The notes under the pieces were generated by a model. That model did not search any database, was not told where the DNA came from, and saw nothing but the letters and a program-made list of their open reading frames with translations. Shown here one piece after another: positions 23,772 through 35,446 of a stretch of DNA of 64,000 nt (positions are counted from its first letter, which is position 1; the number at the start of each line of letters is the position of its first letter). The stretch covers positions 36,398,937-36,462,936 of the forward strand of contig JALGQZ010000004.1 in assembly GCA_023105745.1 (NCBI GenBank), given 5' to 3'. The position numbers and the translations under genes are program-made. This DNA is from Austropuccinia psidii. Its lineage: Eukaryota; Basidiomycota; Pucciniomycetes; Pucciniales; Sphaerophragmiaceae.

Positions 23772-23787
23772 TGGGGGCCCAGCCATG
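23772..23787 (+). promoter_or_regulatory. Primer-binding site of A3
   Basis: TGGGGGCCCAGCCATG follows the LTR end after a two-base gap, matching TGGGGTCCCAGCCATG in A2. The implied tRNA would end CCCCA, that is a C discriminator base, as in eukaryotic tRNA-Pro. The tRNA identity is inference. Confidence 0.55.
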
Positions 23788-23974
23788 ATATTTTACCTGT
23801 GAGATATCTTTTCACCTTTTTTTTAATCTTTTCTTATATTGAAAAAATTTAAAAATGTACAAAACATTCTTATAATTCAAAAAATCATAAAAAATGTAGC
23901 TTTTTTCATATTATAAGTGAGGATCTATTTTTCCTTTATCCTTTGGAAACCCTTTTTTTAGTAAACTATTTATT

Positions 23975-24188
23975 TTGAATTTAATTTTAGTTTCTGACAA
24001 TGTGGTAAGACAAGAAAATATTAAAATAGCATCAACAGGTACTAGTATTATCCCTGAAAGTATTATTAATTCTGATTATAATAGCACTGTTATTATAACT
24101 CAGAATAATCAACCGGTGCCAATTTATTTTTCATTAATTCATTTTAACATTAGTAATACACTCCAAAAGGCAAAGAATTTGACCAATA
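23975..24188 (+). pseudogene. A3 gag exon 1 (leader exon)
   Basis: The frame SDNVVRQENIKIAST ... NISNTLQKAKNLTNS is nearly identical in residue pattern to the A2 leader frame at 35022-35274. It ends in a GTAAGT donor at 24189. A TTTTAG acceptor-like site just before SDNVV (about 23990) hints at a further upstream exon. The role is unknown beyond being the N-terminal piece of family A gag. Confidence 0.6.
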
Positions 24189-24251
24189 GTAAGTTTTTGA
24201 CATAAAAATACTATTTTAAGCTTTTTTAATCATAATTATGTCTTCAACCAG
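24189..24251 (+). other. Intron in A3 gag (63 bp)
   Basis: The donor GTAAGTTTTT and acceptor TTCAACCAG match the intron at the same place in A2. Splicing joins ..AAT A|AT CAG.. and removes in-frame stops. A one-base deletion just downstream (CA for CCA) breaks the frame in this copy. Confidence 0.65.
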
Positions 24252-24349
24252 ATCAGGAGCAGCTATAACCCCTTTATCAGATCCCAAAAATGTTATAGAC
24301 ATGATTACGGCAGAAGCCAATCAGTTACAGAATGACAAGGGTCAGTAAA
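24252..24349 (+). pseudogene. A3 gag exon 2, first part
   Basis: The sequence encodes MITAEANQLQNDKGQ and is cut by element B at 24350. It resumes at 53887. The corresponding A2 segment reads MAEANQLQKDKGQF. The first in-frame codons are frameshifted by the one-base loss noted for the intron. Confidence 0.65.
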
Positions 24350-25768
24350 TGTCAGCCTGTGACTCAAAACCAGAGCACCAGTATGACTGCCAAATACCAT
24401 AAATCAATGGTATAGCCAAGATACCACCAAAACATGAATCTGAGCCAAATCAGCTCAAACGGTATCAAAGGAAAGAGGAAACTCACCCCTTTACAAATAT
24501 AAAAGTCCCACTGTCATAGGACAAAGAATAAAAAAGTTATTCCTGCTCAAAGTTGTTTCTGAGAATAAAACTTAATTTTCACCTCTCATCTGAAATAAAA
24601 AGGAAGAGGCTTAACCCCATCAAATGGGTATTAAAAGTAAAATCTCCAAGTCAGGGATATCCAATGGTACTAGCCACACTGAGCTAGCACCAGAATTACA
24701 AAAGTTATGACCAAAATAAAGTCAAATAAGGGTGAATAAAATATTCACCTCTCATCTAAGCTCTACAGCTTTAGTGTGAGATACCTAAAGTGGGGTCTTT
24801 TTAGAAAGAGCACAATCAGGGCTATCCAATGGTGCCATCAATTTCCCCATATCTCATCTAGAACAAAAGTTATGGGGCAAACAAGCTCCATACAGTTTTT
24901 AAGTAAAACATATATATGTACAAGAAATCTTGTACATGGCATAACCTTGCCATACTTAATGATAGCCATATCAAATGAGGTACCATTGTTTACAGCACAT
25001 CCAGGGCTACACAATGAACTAAATTTGAGCTTGATATCTCAAAAACTGACAAAGGTATGGCAGTATTAAGCTCAAAATCTCACAGTTAAACCAATACAGT
25101 CTTACTGTGGGATATTCTCCCATAAGTATGATTATGAGGTGTCAAAGAGACAAAGAAGCATGTTTATAACTTAAAACCTCATAATGCATTCAATACTGGG
25201 GTCCCATACAGATTATGTACAGCATTCTACGCGTCATACACATCAGAAGAGGGCTATGTGGTCCCCAGATGAAAATTCTCACCCTGTATTGGTGAAAACT
25301 GCCCAGATGTGGTTTCAAAGCCACATATGAGCCCAATAAAGAGCATAAAGGTACTATGAAAGCCACAAGCCAGTGTCTGGAGGTGAAAAATATTCACTTC
25401 CTCTATGTGGAAAGGTCTAAAAGCCCTTTTCACCCAATTTTAGGATAAAAAGGGACCTTTTCTCCACCAAAAAAAGGTTTCCTCATCCTGCTCTTGAATT
25501 CCTATGTAGTACAACTGTCAAAAACAATTATACTCTTGGAAAACAATCAGTTTATACAATACACGTTAGTATTGTAGACTTCATTATTGTAACCCAACAG
25601 GTAAAGCTGCACCCAGGGATTTCAACAGTGCTCACCACCACTAATAATCATTAGTAAAGCCCTTTTATCTTTATTTAAACCTATTTTTAACACTATTATC
25701 CATGTCACAGTCATAGTTTAGGTTGTAAATACTCTTTATTATCACCTCTTCATAGACTCAGCCTGACA
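24350..25768 (+). repeat. 5' LTR of element B
   Basis: 1419 bp. By eye about 20 of the first 205 aligned bases differ from the 3' LTR at 42604, so the insertion is not recent. The empty version of the C insertion site (CTGTGGGATATTCTCC) is visible here near 25105-25120. Frames inside are not genes. Confidence 0.9.
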
Positions 25769-25771
25769 TTT

Positions 25772-25786
25772 TGGGGCCTGGCCATG
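25772..25786 (+). promoter_or_regulatory. Primer-binding site of element B
   Basis: TGGGGCCTGGCCATG starts three bases after the LTR end. It shares TGGGG and GCCATG with family A sites, so the two families probably use the same or a similar tRNA. Confidence 0.5.
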
Positions 25787-26367
25787 TTTTGTTTTTGGAT
25801 TTTGGACCTTTTTTCTCTTATCTTTTATTTCTTACACCTTGTTTCTTCTTTTTTAGGCATAATTTTATTAGAAAATAATTATAATATATATCTTATAATT
25901 ATTTTTTGAGTAGTATATGTCATATACCACTGGGCTTTTCCATTTTTAATTGCCTTTTTACATGGTTTAATCACCACAAAAACACTTATTTTTGGCATGC
26001 TTTATACATTTAAACACTTTAAGCCATTAATATAGTCCTTTTTTTAATTAAATAAGGACACCTCTTACTGTAAAACCAACAGTTGAGGTGTGGTTGTTAC
26101 ATTGTTAATTTCAATTACCCTCTTACATAACCACTTTTTCAGATTATACCTGCTAATTACAAGTTAATCTGTGAGATACTGGCATAAAAACAGGGTGCCA
26201 GATATCTGTAAGCTGTATTTCTGACGTGAAATTGTTAATTCAATTACACTGTCATAATACAAGGGAATAATATTGAAAGGTATTTCCCAGAGGCCATTCC
26301 TAGATGTGAAAACAGCATTTTAAGAAGTGGTAACTGACAATAAGCCCTCTTTTTCCTGTCTGATTCA
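25787..26367 (+). other. Element B leader, non-coding
   Basis: AT-rich untranslated leader with no open frame of note. It ends with a pyrimidine-rich TTTTTCCTGTCTGATTCAG that looks like a 3' splice site directly before the first coding-like frame. A matching donor was not identified. Confidence 0.45.
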
Positions 26368-27240
26368 GTGGAAGAAAACTACATCCCACTGGAGACCCAG
26401 TCACAGGCCAACACACCAGTGACACCCTCAGAACCAGAGGGCAGCAAGGGAAAAGGAAAGAGACACAGTGTAGGCCTTATAACAGCTAAAAGGTGGACAC
26501 CCATTGCCACTCAGAGGAATAGAAAACCACAAAGTTCTGCATAAATACAAGGTAAACTAACCTTAACAACTTGTACAGGGAAGATTACAGTAATTAACCC
26601 CGTGGTAAACTCTAAAGGTAAATTGCCAAAAGAAGAAGACAAAAAATCTGTACAAGGCACAATCAAAGGTATATACCCTAAGAACATAAAGTTTTTGACT
26701 GCTAGCAAACACTGATATGTCACCTGTACACCTCCAAGACCTTGGTTTCGAAAGGCACCAGCCAGAGGACAGAGAAGGCTTGTCCAGAACCAGAAGACCT
26801 GGAAAAGGAAACCTTGGAGACAGTAGTGGGTGGAAAGACATTGAGGGAGATCATACCCACTCTGCCATTAACATTCCAACTAAACAGAAACCTCAAACCA
26901 GAGGACTGGAGGATATGGATCAAGTTCTTCAGCTCCACCAACTCCTCAAAGACCATTTTCAATGAAGCATGGACAGCAAGAGGTTCAACCTGGAATCCCA
27001 CTGGGAAGAACTTGGAGCAAGTTGCCAGAATATCTGTCTCAAAGAGATAGACTTCAGAGACCTTATGGTAATCACCAAAGGTTGAAATCTCCCCAGGCAG
27101 TTCAGACTCCTGGAGGTGAGGGCAAGCAGGATAAGGGAGAATCAAGCCACTATCCAAACTATAGAAGAACAACTGACCCAGACAGGGCATACTAAGATTC
27201 CTTCAGGCTCACAAGGAGTAGACCAAACCAGCTCTCCAGT
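26368..27240 (+). pseudogene. Element B gag region, first part: two overlapping frames
   Basis: One protein-like frame starts VEENYIPLETQSQANTPV and runs, through a frame change, into GGKTLREIIPTLPLTF, DMDQVLQLHQLLKDHF and IRENQATIQTIEEQLTQTG. A second frame starts with ATG at 26717 (MSPVHLQDLGFERHQPED) and continues as GQQEVQPGIPLGRTWSKL and DKGESSHYPNYRRTTDPD into the main gag. Both change phase together near 26910, as expected from a single-base deletion. The first frame also has stops at 26542-26544 and after KDHF. Element A2 interrupts both at 27240; they resume at 37258. Which frame is translated is not known to me. Confidence 0.65.
27236..27240. repeat. Target-site duplication of A2 (left)
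   Basis: CCAGT, repeated exactly at 37253-37257. Confidence 0.9.
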
Positions 27241-29020
27241 TGTAAGGTGTGGATATGAAACTTTGATTAAGAATCAAGTACTCTTCCTGTCCTCAAAATT
27301 TGTATAAGGTAAAAAATGATTAAAAAATAGTATGAAATAGTATTTTTAAGAGAAAACATGCCAACTTTATTTTTTTTAACTCTATAAGTAGAAAAAAATA
27401 ATATTATGAAGATTTATGGTTTTACCAACAATAAATATTTATACAAAAATACTCTACATGAGATATTTAAGGCTACAAAAGAAATTTCTTCAAGAGCAAT
27501 TTCAATTGTAATTAATTGAGCATAGAGATGCAAGAAATTGATCAAAGAGAAAAGTATTTCAAAAGATATTTAAAGAGAAAATATGCCCAAAAGTGACAAA
27601 GTTAACAGTGATGAAATATGCTTTAATTCACTTATGGGGTGGTTCAAGGGGTAAAAATGATTATAAGAGTTACAAACAATGATTATAATAATTTTTTAAC
27701 GTGGTTAGAGGGTTTGAAATGATATAAAAAAGGTGGTTGGAATATTTATTTGATTGGTTTAACAGTGTTTAAACTAATTATAAAAGGAAAAGATTCTAAC
27801 ATGAAGAGAAAAGTGGGGCAAAGAAGACATTCTTTTATAGTCATCAATTTTCTTACTCCGAAAGTAAAATTTACTCTTGTCAGTTGTGAAAAACACTCTG
27901 ACAACAATAAAGCCAATTATGGCATCATTGAACCCTGGTTTAGACCAAAAAGGGCTGGTTTTAGCCATTCTAGACCCTTAAATCAGCCATTACTATAGTA
28001 ATACCTGATCTAGATCCTTCAAAACACGTCACAATGTGTGTAAGAGACATAGAAACCAGTTAAAGCTGTCTCTACTAAGATTGTTTTAGCTTGAGGGTAG
28101 TTTTAACCTCTTGGCAACAGTTAAGACTGCCCTGGTTGGTATCAAAACCTCATCATCAATTGAGACAAAGACCCTGTGACTCCATTCCAGGCCAAAAGTG
28201 ATAAACGTTTGCATGGATTTTGACATCCCACACCTGTAAGTAAGGATTTGGGGGTCTGGCTCCCCCTTGGAGCTAGAGCACCTTTTCCCCCCAGAATTAA
28301 TCTTTCCAATTTATTTTTTCTTTAATTCCTCATCATGTAATGTACTTGTAATCTACACATACAATTAAATTGAGTTTTACAGTACAAAACTGTAATAATT
28401 GATACCACATATGTAAATTACAGTTCACTTATGTAATACATGTGAACATTTTGACATTTCAATTGAAAATACTTCAATTCCTCATAACTTCTGAACTACA
28501 CACAACAACTCAATTTTAACACACAAATCAATGGTTGACACCATATGTGGTGTGAATTAAATCAAGTTTTTGAGTATTTTCAACCTTTTTACAGAAAATA
28601 CTAAAAACTTAATTTAAGCTTATTTAGAGTTGAGTTACAGAAATTTTACCCAGAGGTGACCCCACCTTATTTTTTGTGAAGAATCCAATGGTGAAGTGAT
28701 TTTCTTATGTTTATTGATTGGATAAAAAGTTACAATATACTTCATGTAAACTTTTACCAGAAATATTTTAATTTCACTAATTTTATTAAAAATTCATTTT
28801 TACTTCATTTTTTCAAGTAAAAATGTATTTTCATAATTTCAAAATTGAATATAGTTTATATTTTAAATTATAATTAAAAATTTCATTTTGGTATATAAAT
28901 TTGTATTTATATTTTAATTTTTATTTCAATAATATAAATAAATTCATTTTTATTTATATTTGTATCTTATTTTGTTATTTGTGGTCTTTTGGGTATATGA
29001 AAATATCTCTAAGGCTCACA
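27241..29020 (-). repeat. 3' LTR of A2
   Basis: 1780 bp, reverse orientation. In a 225-base stretch compared by eye with the 5' LTR there are about 11 differences. A 26-base deletion relative to the other LTR lies near 27597. Frames inside are not genes. Confidence 0.95.
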
Positions 29021-29033
29021 TTCCCTCCCCCTA
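29021..29033 (-). promoter_or_regulatory. Polypurine tract of A2
   Basis: On the minus strand AGGGGGAGGGAA directly precedes the LTR start TGTGAGCC. Confidence 0.75.
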
Positions 29034-29042
29034 AAAAAGATA

Positions 29043-30191
29043 TTACTTTGTAATATTGTTATTTATAGTGTGTATGAACCTTCTCAGAAGTTTAGTAGCT
29101 TCAGTTATTTCTTTTTCTGCTAACCATTCATCTTCACAAGTTGGGTCACTGTACCTAACAAGGTATTCCCTTGCTTTATTTGTTCTCAACTTTCTTTCTT
29201 TGAGAACTTTGGTAATTTTCTTAATACTAGATGATTCAATAGGAAGTATAACTTTGGGAACTCTATTTCTCAAAGGAAGTTTTTCAGCATCACTAGATTT
29301 ATATGGATTTATCAAGCTCACTGGAAATGTAGGATGCTTATTTCCAAGTTCTTCAGATAGTTCTACTTCAACAGAATTTCCTCCACAGAGGGCCTTAATA
29401 ACAAAAGGTCCTGCGAAGGAGTCTTTGAGCTTTTTACATCCTTTGATGTTATTGAAGTTAGTGGTGGATACAAGTACTAAGTCCCCTACTTTAAAATATG
29501 GAGTGGCATGTGATTTGTCCCATTTGTCCTTAGCATATGCCAAAGAGTCTTCCATGCACCTCTTTGCATGCTTTCTAGTTTTGTCTAGCATTACTTTGAA
29601 GCTAGCAGCTGTAGGATGTATCTCAACCAAATGTTTCCTCAAGGAATCTTGAGGTAATTTGGGATTCCATCCTTTTTCTAGAATAGCAGGAGTTTGATTG
29701 GTACTGGCATGAATGGATGTCTTATATGCAAATTCTAGTGCTGGTAAAAGTGTACACCAATCATGGGTAAATCCATCACAATCTTTGGATTCAAGGCCAT
29801 ATGCACAAAATCTTCTTACCATATCTTCCAAGGTTTGGATCATACTTCCAGCCAAACCATCAGTTTGTGGGTGGTAGGCTGTAGAGAAAAATAATTTTAT
29901 CCCAAATAGTTGGTGAGGATTTGTCCATACTGATGAGGTGAATTTGGGATCTCTGTCACTCATGATGTTTTTGAATATGCCAGTCCATGATATTACTCTA
30001 TTCCATATCAGAAGAGCTGTATCAATGGCTGTACCATCCTTGTGACATGGTAGAAAGATTGGAGTCTTACTAAATCTGTCAACAATCACTAGGCAAGAAT
30101 TATAACTTCTGCCACCCCCTGGTGGCAGGCCAGTGACCCAATCCATATGGACAACTCCCCAAGGTCTTCTGGGTTCTTGGATCTTGATCAT
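29043..30191 (-). pseudogene. A2 integrase and chromodomain tail
   Basis: A 382-codon frame. The integrase core has D in HMDWVTGLPPGGG and D in [13 protein letters not shown]. The usual QTDGLAER reads QTDGLAGSMIQ, so the catalytic Glu is Gly. The tail carries VLVSTTNFNNIKG (Ty3 integrase GPY/F-type region) and a chromodomain-like end (EYLVRYSDPTCEDEWLAEKE). It is out of frame with the RT segment upstream. The HHCC finger lies in the gap ([16 protein letters not shown]). The integrase would insert retroelement DNA; the chromodomain would bind histone marks. It is dead by the E-to-G change. Confidence 0.9.
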
Positions 30192-30309
30192 ATTTCCAAG
30201 TCTTTTGCCAGTGGATTTATTTGCTTTTTGGCATCTGTCACAGATTTTGCAATACTCTGCAACATCTTTCCGCCACCTTGGCCACCATATGCAGGTTTTT
30301 TAATTTTTC

Positions 30310-31710
30310 TCATGTTCTGTCCTCAGACAGATGTCCTGAGAAAGGACTGTCATGGCATTCTTTAAGTACAAGATTGATTAAGGACCTGTCCCCAACTGTC
30401 ATGACACATGTATGCTTAGTTCCGTGGTAAATTATACCATCCAGTAAGTGGAATCTTCCTTCATCATATGATTTCATCCATATATCATCTAAGGAATGTA
30501 TAAAAGATCTGTATTTACATTCCTTAGTAATTAATTGGCATAAAATGCTACAATTTTTATCCTGAGTATAACTGTTTCTTACCTCCTCAAAGAAAGTGGT
30601 GTTCAGGTCTGTAACACCGATTCCTTCTATGGGGATTTGTGGGGAAGCTTCTTCTGTAACATAAGCAGGTTTATCAATATTATTGGGTAGTGGAAATCTG
30701 CTTAGTCCATCTTCATTTATATGAATATTCCCATCTTTGTGAACAATAGTCATATTGCCCCTATATTCTTGTATGGCTATTTGCCATACGAGAATATGTC
30801 TGTTAGGTGTCTTCATGTTTAAAAGTGACTTAACAGCAGTACAATCTGTTATTAATTCAAAAAAACATCCTTCCAGGAAGTAATTCAATTTCTGCAAGGC
30901 CCAGACAAGGCATAAGCACTCCATTTGACTTGCCCCATATCTGGCTTCAGTTGGTTTGATTTGCCTGGATATGAAACATATGGGTCCCTCCACAGGTTTA
31001 TCATTTATAATCTGGACTTGATGAAGTGCAGCACCCATCCCATCTCCTGATGCATCAATATATAGTTTAAAAGGCAGTTTAAAGTTTGGCATTAGTAAGA
31101 GTGGAGCAGTGGCCAAGGCTTGTCTCAAAGATTGAAAGGAGTTGAGTCTGTCAACAATAATTTCAAATACTGTGCCTTTGTCACACAATTTATAAAGAGG
31201 TCTTGCTATGGATGCAAAATCCTTAATATATTGCCTGTAATATCCTGCAAACCCCAAAAATGACTGAATTTCTTTTTTGTTCTGAGGCATGGGTTTCAGT
31301 AATACTGCTGCAACCTTGTTTTTGTCAATTCCAAGGGATAAACCAGATACTACATGTCCCAGTGCTTTGAGTTCTTTAAATCCAAAATGGAATTCCTTTA
31401 AAGAAATTTTCATGTTCACAGATTTGATTTTTGTCAAAACTCTGGATAATATGTACATATGTTCTTCCCAAGTTCTGGAACAGAAACAAATGTCATCAAT
31501 GCAAATGATTAACCATCCTTCTGAAAGCTCTTCAGGGAAGATTTCATTCACCATTATTTGGAAGTGTGAAGGTGCATTCTTGATACCAAAAGGCACCCTC
31601 AAATATTCATATACTCCACAATGAACAATAATTCTCAAGTATTTTCTTGCCCTTGGTATCACCACATTCTTATGAAATCCTTTAAGGGCATCCATAGTGG
31701 CTATATACAC
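30310..31710 (-). pseudogene. A2 reverse transcriptase and RNase H
   Basis: 466 codons, with the frame open further upstream ([15 protein letters not shown]). RT motifs are [24 protein letters not shown] and IICIDDICF, the last replacing the usual YIDD by CIDD. The connection domain [15 protein letters not shown] leads into RNase H ([15 protein letters not shown]) and the NEDGLSRF linker. A TGA after SGHLSEDRT ends the frame at 30310. The Tyr-to-Cys change beside the catalytic Asp pair probably impairs polymerisation. Confidence 0.9.
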
Positions 31711-31918
31711 TGCTTGAGATATCTGGGTAAGGGCAATTTGGATTTTTTGGTATTGGGTACCTGTCTGGAAAAGTGTAAGTGTTCAAAGCTCTAAAGTCCC
31801 CAACCATTCTAGATTTTCCATTATGCCATGCCACTATGACTGGTGTATTTATTTCTACTTCCTCATTATGGCCAACCTTTCTTATTACACCAAGGTCTAG
31901 AAGTCCTTTAATATGAAT

Positions 31919-32347
31919 TTACAGAGCTTCTCTTGATTTAGGACTTGCTGGATATGCAGGTCTTCTTAAGAGTGGTGAATAAGGTCTCTCAATATTAAGG
32001 ATGATGTCAGCTTCATGACCAATAATTGCCCCCAAAGGTTCTTTGTCTGATGCAAATTCTTCTTTGTGGTCATATAAAAGGGCAGAAAGTTCATTTTCCT
32101 GTTTGTCAGTCAGATGAAGGCTTATTTCAGCTTCACTTAACTGTTCAGATTTGAATCTTTCCAGCTCTAAGCTTACTGGTGCCACTTTGATTACTTTAAT
32201 TTGTCTTTTAAATAGTAAAAAAACAAATTTCTTATGCTTATTGTCTCCAATAGCAAAGTATCTGTCCTTGTTGTTATGTAAGTCTATGCCATACATGATC
32301 AAATAGTCATTTCCAAATATGAAATGGGTACTAGAGCAATTTTCCAT
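31919..32347 (-). pseudogene. A2 protease-RT linker
   Basis: The frame holds NDYLIMYGIDLHNNKD, the retropepsin C-terminal part, then KEPLGAIIGHEADIIL and RPYSPLLRRPAYPASP, the segment that leads into RT. It is frameshifted relative to both neighbours. Confidence 0.85.
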
Positions 32348-32420
32348 AACAGAAATTCAACAGTGATTCTTAATTTCCATTAATATGTGGAAATATGACA
32401 GTAGTCTCAAAGATGCCCAA

Positions 32421-34730
32421 TTATTTCATCGGATTACTTGCACTATTGAATTTTATGCCATCAATTGGTAACAATTGGTCTTCAAAATTTGGTGCAAAGG
32501 TTTTAAGAAAAGATTTGCCAAAACAAGAGCAGAAGGCTCCTGGGAAAAGTAAAAGCTTAGTGGGCTTATTGTCAATTACCACTTCTGTTATACAGGAGTT
32601 ACTAGCTGTATAATCTTTTCCACTGTTTGGTTTGGTCTTCATAAGTTGTGAATCTTTAATTTTTGACAAATCAAGTTGACCATTGCTTAATTGTGGCAAG
32701 TGGGAATAAGATTTCATGATGTCAAAGGTGGAATTGATATTTTCTATAGCTTTTGAATATTCAGAAAATATTGATGACTTAGCATCAGAATTTTCTTCAA
32801 TTATATTATCATCTTTTTCAATATCAGGTTCTTTTTCAATGTCAATTTCATTGATTTTTCCCCTTTTTGGACATGTATTGGCCAAGTGGGTGGTGCTTTG
32901 GAAAATATGGTACTTTCTGATTATATCTGCAGATTTATAATTCATATTATTGGAATTTGTTTTGGGATTCTTTTCCACAGAATCTTTCCAAGGTGTATTA
33001 AACCTTGCTTTGAGATTCACCCTACTAGAATCAATTCTGGTTCTGGTGGTTACTTCTTCTAATATATTAATAATATCTTGTCCTGAAGATTGTTCAGTAG
33101 TCCTGCTTTTGACAGAATGTTCTAAGTCACCTCCACATTGTCTCAGAATTTTTCTGTGGATCATAAATTCTGACATGTCAGGATATAATGCTGTTAATCT
33201 GTCTTTTTGTTGGAAAAACCATGGTAAAGCTTTGTCTTTATCAGCATTGAAATTGGCAGATTCAAAGGCTGTTTCCACTTTGAACCTCCAAGCATAATTG
33301 GCCCATTTGTTGATAATTTGGGTTCTCCACCAAGTCCAACTTTGATGTCCATGTGCTTGCCTTAATTTGATATACCATCTGTGGGCTGATCTGGTAAACA
33401 AGGTGTTAAATTTTGCTGTTACCAATCTTTCTGGTAATTAAAAATCTTCTTTAATCATGTCAATACCTCTGTTGCATTCTATATGGTCATATTCTCCTTC
33501 ACCACTGAATAGAGGCCATTCTTTAAGTTTTGGTACTTCTTTTAAAAGTGCTTGGCCCATTGATGGTTCCAAGTTATGAAAAGAAGTGGAAAATTTATTT
33601 TTTAACTGTGAATTTTCAGCATCCAATACTTGTGGATTGGGAATTTCTGTGCCCTCATTTTGATTCAGAGGTGTAGAAATTCTGGGTAAGGTGTTCAGTA
33701 TCAGTTCAATCTCATTCATTTTACTGTTGCTACACCTTTGGGATTTTCTGAATTCATTTTGGAAGGCTTGTATTAAATTTATTACTTCAATTCTCTACAT
33801 GTATTCTTTATGTGTCAGTTCCTGCCATAATGATTTTTGTCTTGTATTATCAGCCGTAACCTGATTCAATTTTATTGTTAATTTTTATACTTCTTCTTGT
33901 GAATAATCAAAACACTTTTTCAAGGCAATTATATATGTCTTTACTTCAGTAAATGAATTTGAAATGTCATCAAGGACTTTCTTGTTATCTGTCTTGATAA
34001 TATTTATGGCTTTTTTAGTTCTTGTTTCAATTATGTCATCAATATTGAATTTAGAATATTTGTCTGTTAGCTCTTTGATAATGGCAGATTGTTCATTTAT
34101 ATTATTTCCAAAAGAATTGTCATTATTAGAAGTTTTAATTGCTCTTAAAACTTTCTCAAAACACATAAGTGTTTCATTTATTTGGCTCATACTTAAGTTG
34201 TTTGTTCTAAGATTGTTACAAATGGATGAATTTTTATCAGAAACATGACTTTTTAAATCATTTATAGCTTCAAACAGCTCTGGGATAGAATCAAAAATGT
34301 CAGAAATCATTTCTGATATTTTAATCTGGCTTCCTCCCTTTTCTGTAATTCCATCGTTGTTCAGGCCATCTGAAATACATTTTAAATGGAATCCTGCTTA
34401 ATCTTTGAGATTCTGTAGCCCTGGCTGTAAGGTTTTGTGGCTGGTGCCTTGCCTTTGCCCGTGTTCTGAGTTTGTGACTGCTTTTTCAAGTTGGAATTGC
34501 TGCTTCTGGCTACTGGGGCTGTTTTTGGCACTTGCTTGGGTGGTAGAAGGTTGTTTTTCCTCCATTCTGCTGTTAAAAGCATCATGTTCCTTTTTTCCAT
34601 CAATGGATGCCATCCATTGAGTAACTCGAAAGTGTTGGGATGGCCCAGGAATTTCCTCACAGTCAGGTAAGAACTCATGCAGTTTTCCACAGATATGCAA
34701 GGATCTGGTACTCTTTGTTCTGAAATGCAT
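32421..34730 (-). pseudogene. A2 gag and protease N-terminus
   Basis: From high to low coordinates: a Pro/Lys/Gln-rich N-terminal region open in two frames (34382-34690 and 34398-34730), a helical region KISEMISDIFDSIPELFEAI ... DDISNSFTEVKTY (33885-34310), then the gag core (33438-33719; 32421-33425) with WYIKLRQAHGHQSWTWWRTQ and DMSEFMIHRKILRQCGGD. The nucleocapsid knuckle reads KYHIFQSTTHLANTC, so the first two Cys of CX2CX4HX4C are Tyr and Phe. The protease site reads LLLFPGAFCSCFG, replacing Asp. Stops at 33885 and 33438 and a one-base loss near 34690 break the frame. Confidence 0.85.
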
Positions 34731-34955
34731 TGTTGTAAGCCTTCTGGCTGGCTTTGTATATGCCCACTGAGGCTTCTTGTGGCAGTGTCAGCTATTTTTG
34801 AAGGTAAAACAGTATTATCAGCTTCAGAATGACATAATTCATTGATTCAGAAGTCATAAACTGACCCTTGTCCTTCTGTAACTGATTGGCTTCTGCCATA
34901 ATCACATCTATTACCTTATTGGAATCTGCTTGAGGGGTTATAGCTGGCTCTTGAT

Positions 34956-35021
34956 CTGGTTGAAGGCATATTTTATGAATAAAAAGCTTAAAATAGTAAT
35001 TTTATGTCAAAAAAAACTTAC
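34956..35021 (-). other. Intron in A2 gag (66 bp)
   Basis: Minus strand GTAAGTTTTT ... TTCAACCAG. Removal joins LQKAKNSAN to NQEPAITPQADSNKV in one frame and eliminates in-frame TAA. The intron of A3 has the same position and the same splice sites. Confidence 0.7.
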
Positions 35022-35274
35022 TATTGGCTGAATTCTTTGCTTTCTGAAGGGTATTACTTATGTCCAAGTTAATTAATTCAGAAGAGATTGGTTCTGGTTG
35101 ATTATTCTGAGATATAATAATTGTACTATTATGGTCAGAATTCACAGTACTTGCAGGAAAAATGCTTGTTACTGTTGAGGCTGTTTCAATATTTTCTTGT
35201 CTTACCACATTGTCAGACACTAAAAATGATGAAAAAGCCAATTGATTAAGTAAAAAACAAAAGGAATTTTTCAA
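35022..35274 (-). pseudogene. A2 gag exon 1
   Basis: The frame SDNVVRQENIETASTVTSIF ... LINLDISNTLQKAKNSAN precedes the intron. A CATTTTTAG acceptor-like site lies directly before SDNVV, so translation may start in a further upstream exon. Function unknown. Confidence 0.6.
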
Positions 35275-35426
35275 AAGAAAAATGAAAAATAAAGCCTAAC
35301 CTATAATATGAAAAAAATCATTTTTTATGGATTTCTTGAATTATAAGTATTTTTTATATCTTTTCAAATTTCTCAATATAAGAAAAAAGATTTAAAAAGA
35401 GTAAAAAATTATTTCATGGGTAAAAT

Positions 35427-35444
35427 ATCATGGCTGGGACCCCA
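35427..35444 (-). promoter_or_regulatory. Primer-binding site of A2
   Basis: TGGGGTCCCAGCCATGAT on the minus strand, two bases after the LTR end. The complement ends CCCCA as a tRNA with C73 would, and a T60-C61 pair is in the expected place. Confidence 0.6.
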
Positions 35445-35446
35445 AA

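Noticed and set aside
24351..25768. Element B LTR as a terminal repeat of family A
   Set aside because: Its ends, primer site and target duplications belong to a separate element with its own internal gag-pol.
27750..27998. Frames in A2 LTRs that recur at 35981-36196 and 23057-23257
   Set aside because: Recurrence reflects the LTR repeats themselves; the positions are promoter/terminator LTR DNA and frames are short.
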